DNA from: Sphingomonas changbaiensis NBRC 104936
GTDB lineage: Bacteria; Pseudomonadota; Alphaproteobacteria; Sphingomonadales; Sphingomonadaceae
Direction: 5' to 3'
Length of the DNA: 40,663 nucleotides
Assembly (NCBI RefSeq): GCF_000974765.1
Contig: NZ_BBWU01000014.1
Coordinates: forward strand, 1 to 40,663
The notes beneath the pieces are model-generated. The model made no database searches. It was not told the origin of the DNA and worked only from the letters and a program-made list of their open reading frames with translations. The translations under genes were made by a program, and so were the position numbers. This document shows, piece by piece, positions 40,620 to 40,663 of this stretch. How positions within the stretch are numbered: position 1 is the stretch's first letter; the number at the start of each line of letters is the position of its first letter.

Positions 40620-40663
40620 ACGGCCGCGGAGCGGCCAGGGAGAGGGGCAGAGTTATGGACAGA

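Overview
The window looks like chromosome from a GC-rich alphaproteobacterium, most likely a sphingomonad. The evidence is the codon use, short palindromes built on CTTCGACAGGCTCAGGC-type and CTCTCCCC/GGGGAGAG-type arms between genes, and the gene families present. All of this was read by eye; no database search was run.

Region 1 (1-12.6 kb) is ordinary host chromosome. It holds a CitE-like lyase cut by the window edge, an FMN reductase coupled to a CysQ-like phosphatase, and a cobalamin-riboswitch-controlled B12 uptake operon on the minus strand (btuB, then btuF, btuC and btuD with overlapping ends). Next come a CaiB/AMACR-type gene, a PA0069-type radical SAM protein, a ParE-like toxin with its antitoxin, a secreted HEAT-like protein and an acyl-CoA ligase.

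Region 2 (12.6-24.8 kb) is a 12.1-kb integrative element inserted in the 3' half of a tRNA-Lys(CTT) gene. It is bounded by identical 48-bp direct repeats and carries near-identical 20-bp double repeats just inside both ends, which are probable integrase arm sites. Its base composition is visibly less GC-rich than the flanks. It encodes a tyrosine integrase, AlpA, an XRE repressor with operator-like sites, a RusA resolvase, a divergent single-stranded-DNA-binding protein with a DIPF tip, a methyltransferase fused to an Mrr-like nuclease domain, a YjzC-like protein, a holin-like protein, a broken gene, an ATPase-like protein whose P-loop appears lost, and many small unknown proteins. I see no capsid, terminase, tail or conjugation gene, so it is best read as a phage-satellite-like or decayed phage element. 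Two gene-free stretches (16.4-16.8 and 22.3-22.7 kb) are full of hairpins, and the second contains a perfect 18-bp inverted repeat.

Region 3 (24.8-37.3 kb) is a three-gene two-partner secretion operon: a TpsB/FhaC-type outer-membrane transporter, a 2514-residue TpsA exoprotein (TPS domain, very long Gly-rich repeat region, Cys pair, 29-proline tract), and a 1013-residue exported TPR-CHAT caspase-like protein that overlaps tpsA by 4 nt. The coupling of a CHAT peptidase to a secreted adhesin-like partner is the most interesting host system here.

Region 4 (37.3-40.66 kb) holds a single-domain response regulator and a minus-strand run of a uracil-DNA-glycosylase-like gene, a soluble lytic transglycosylase and moaB.
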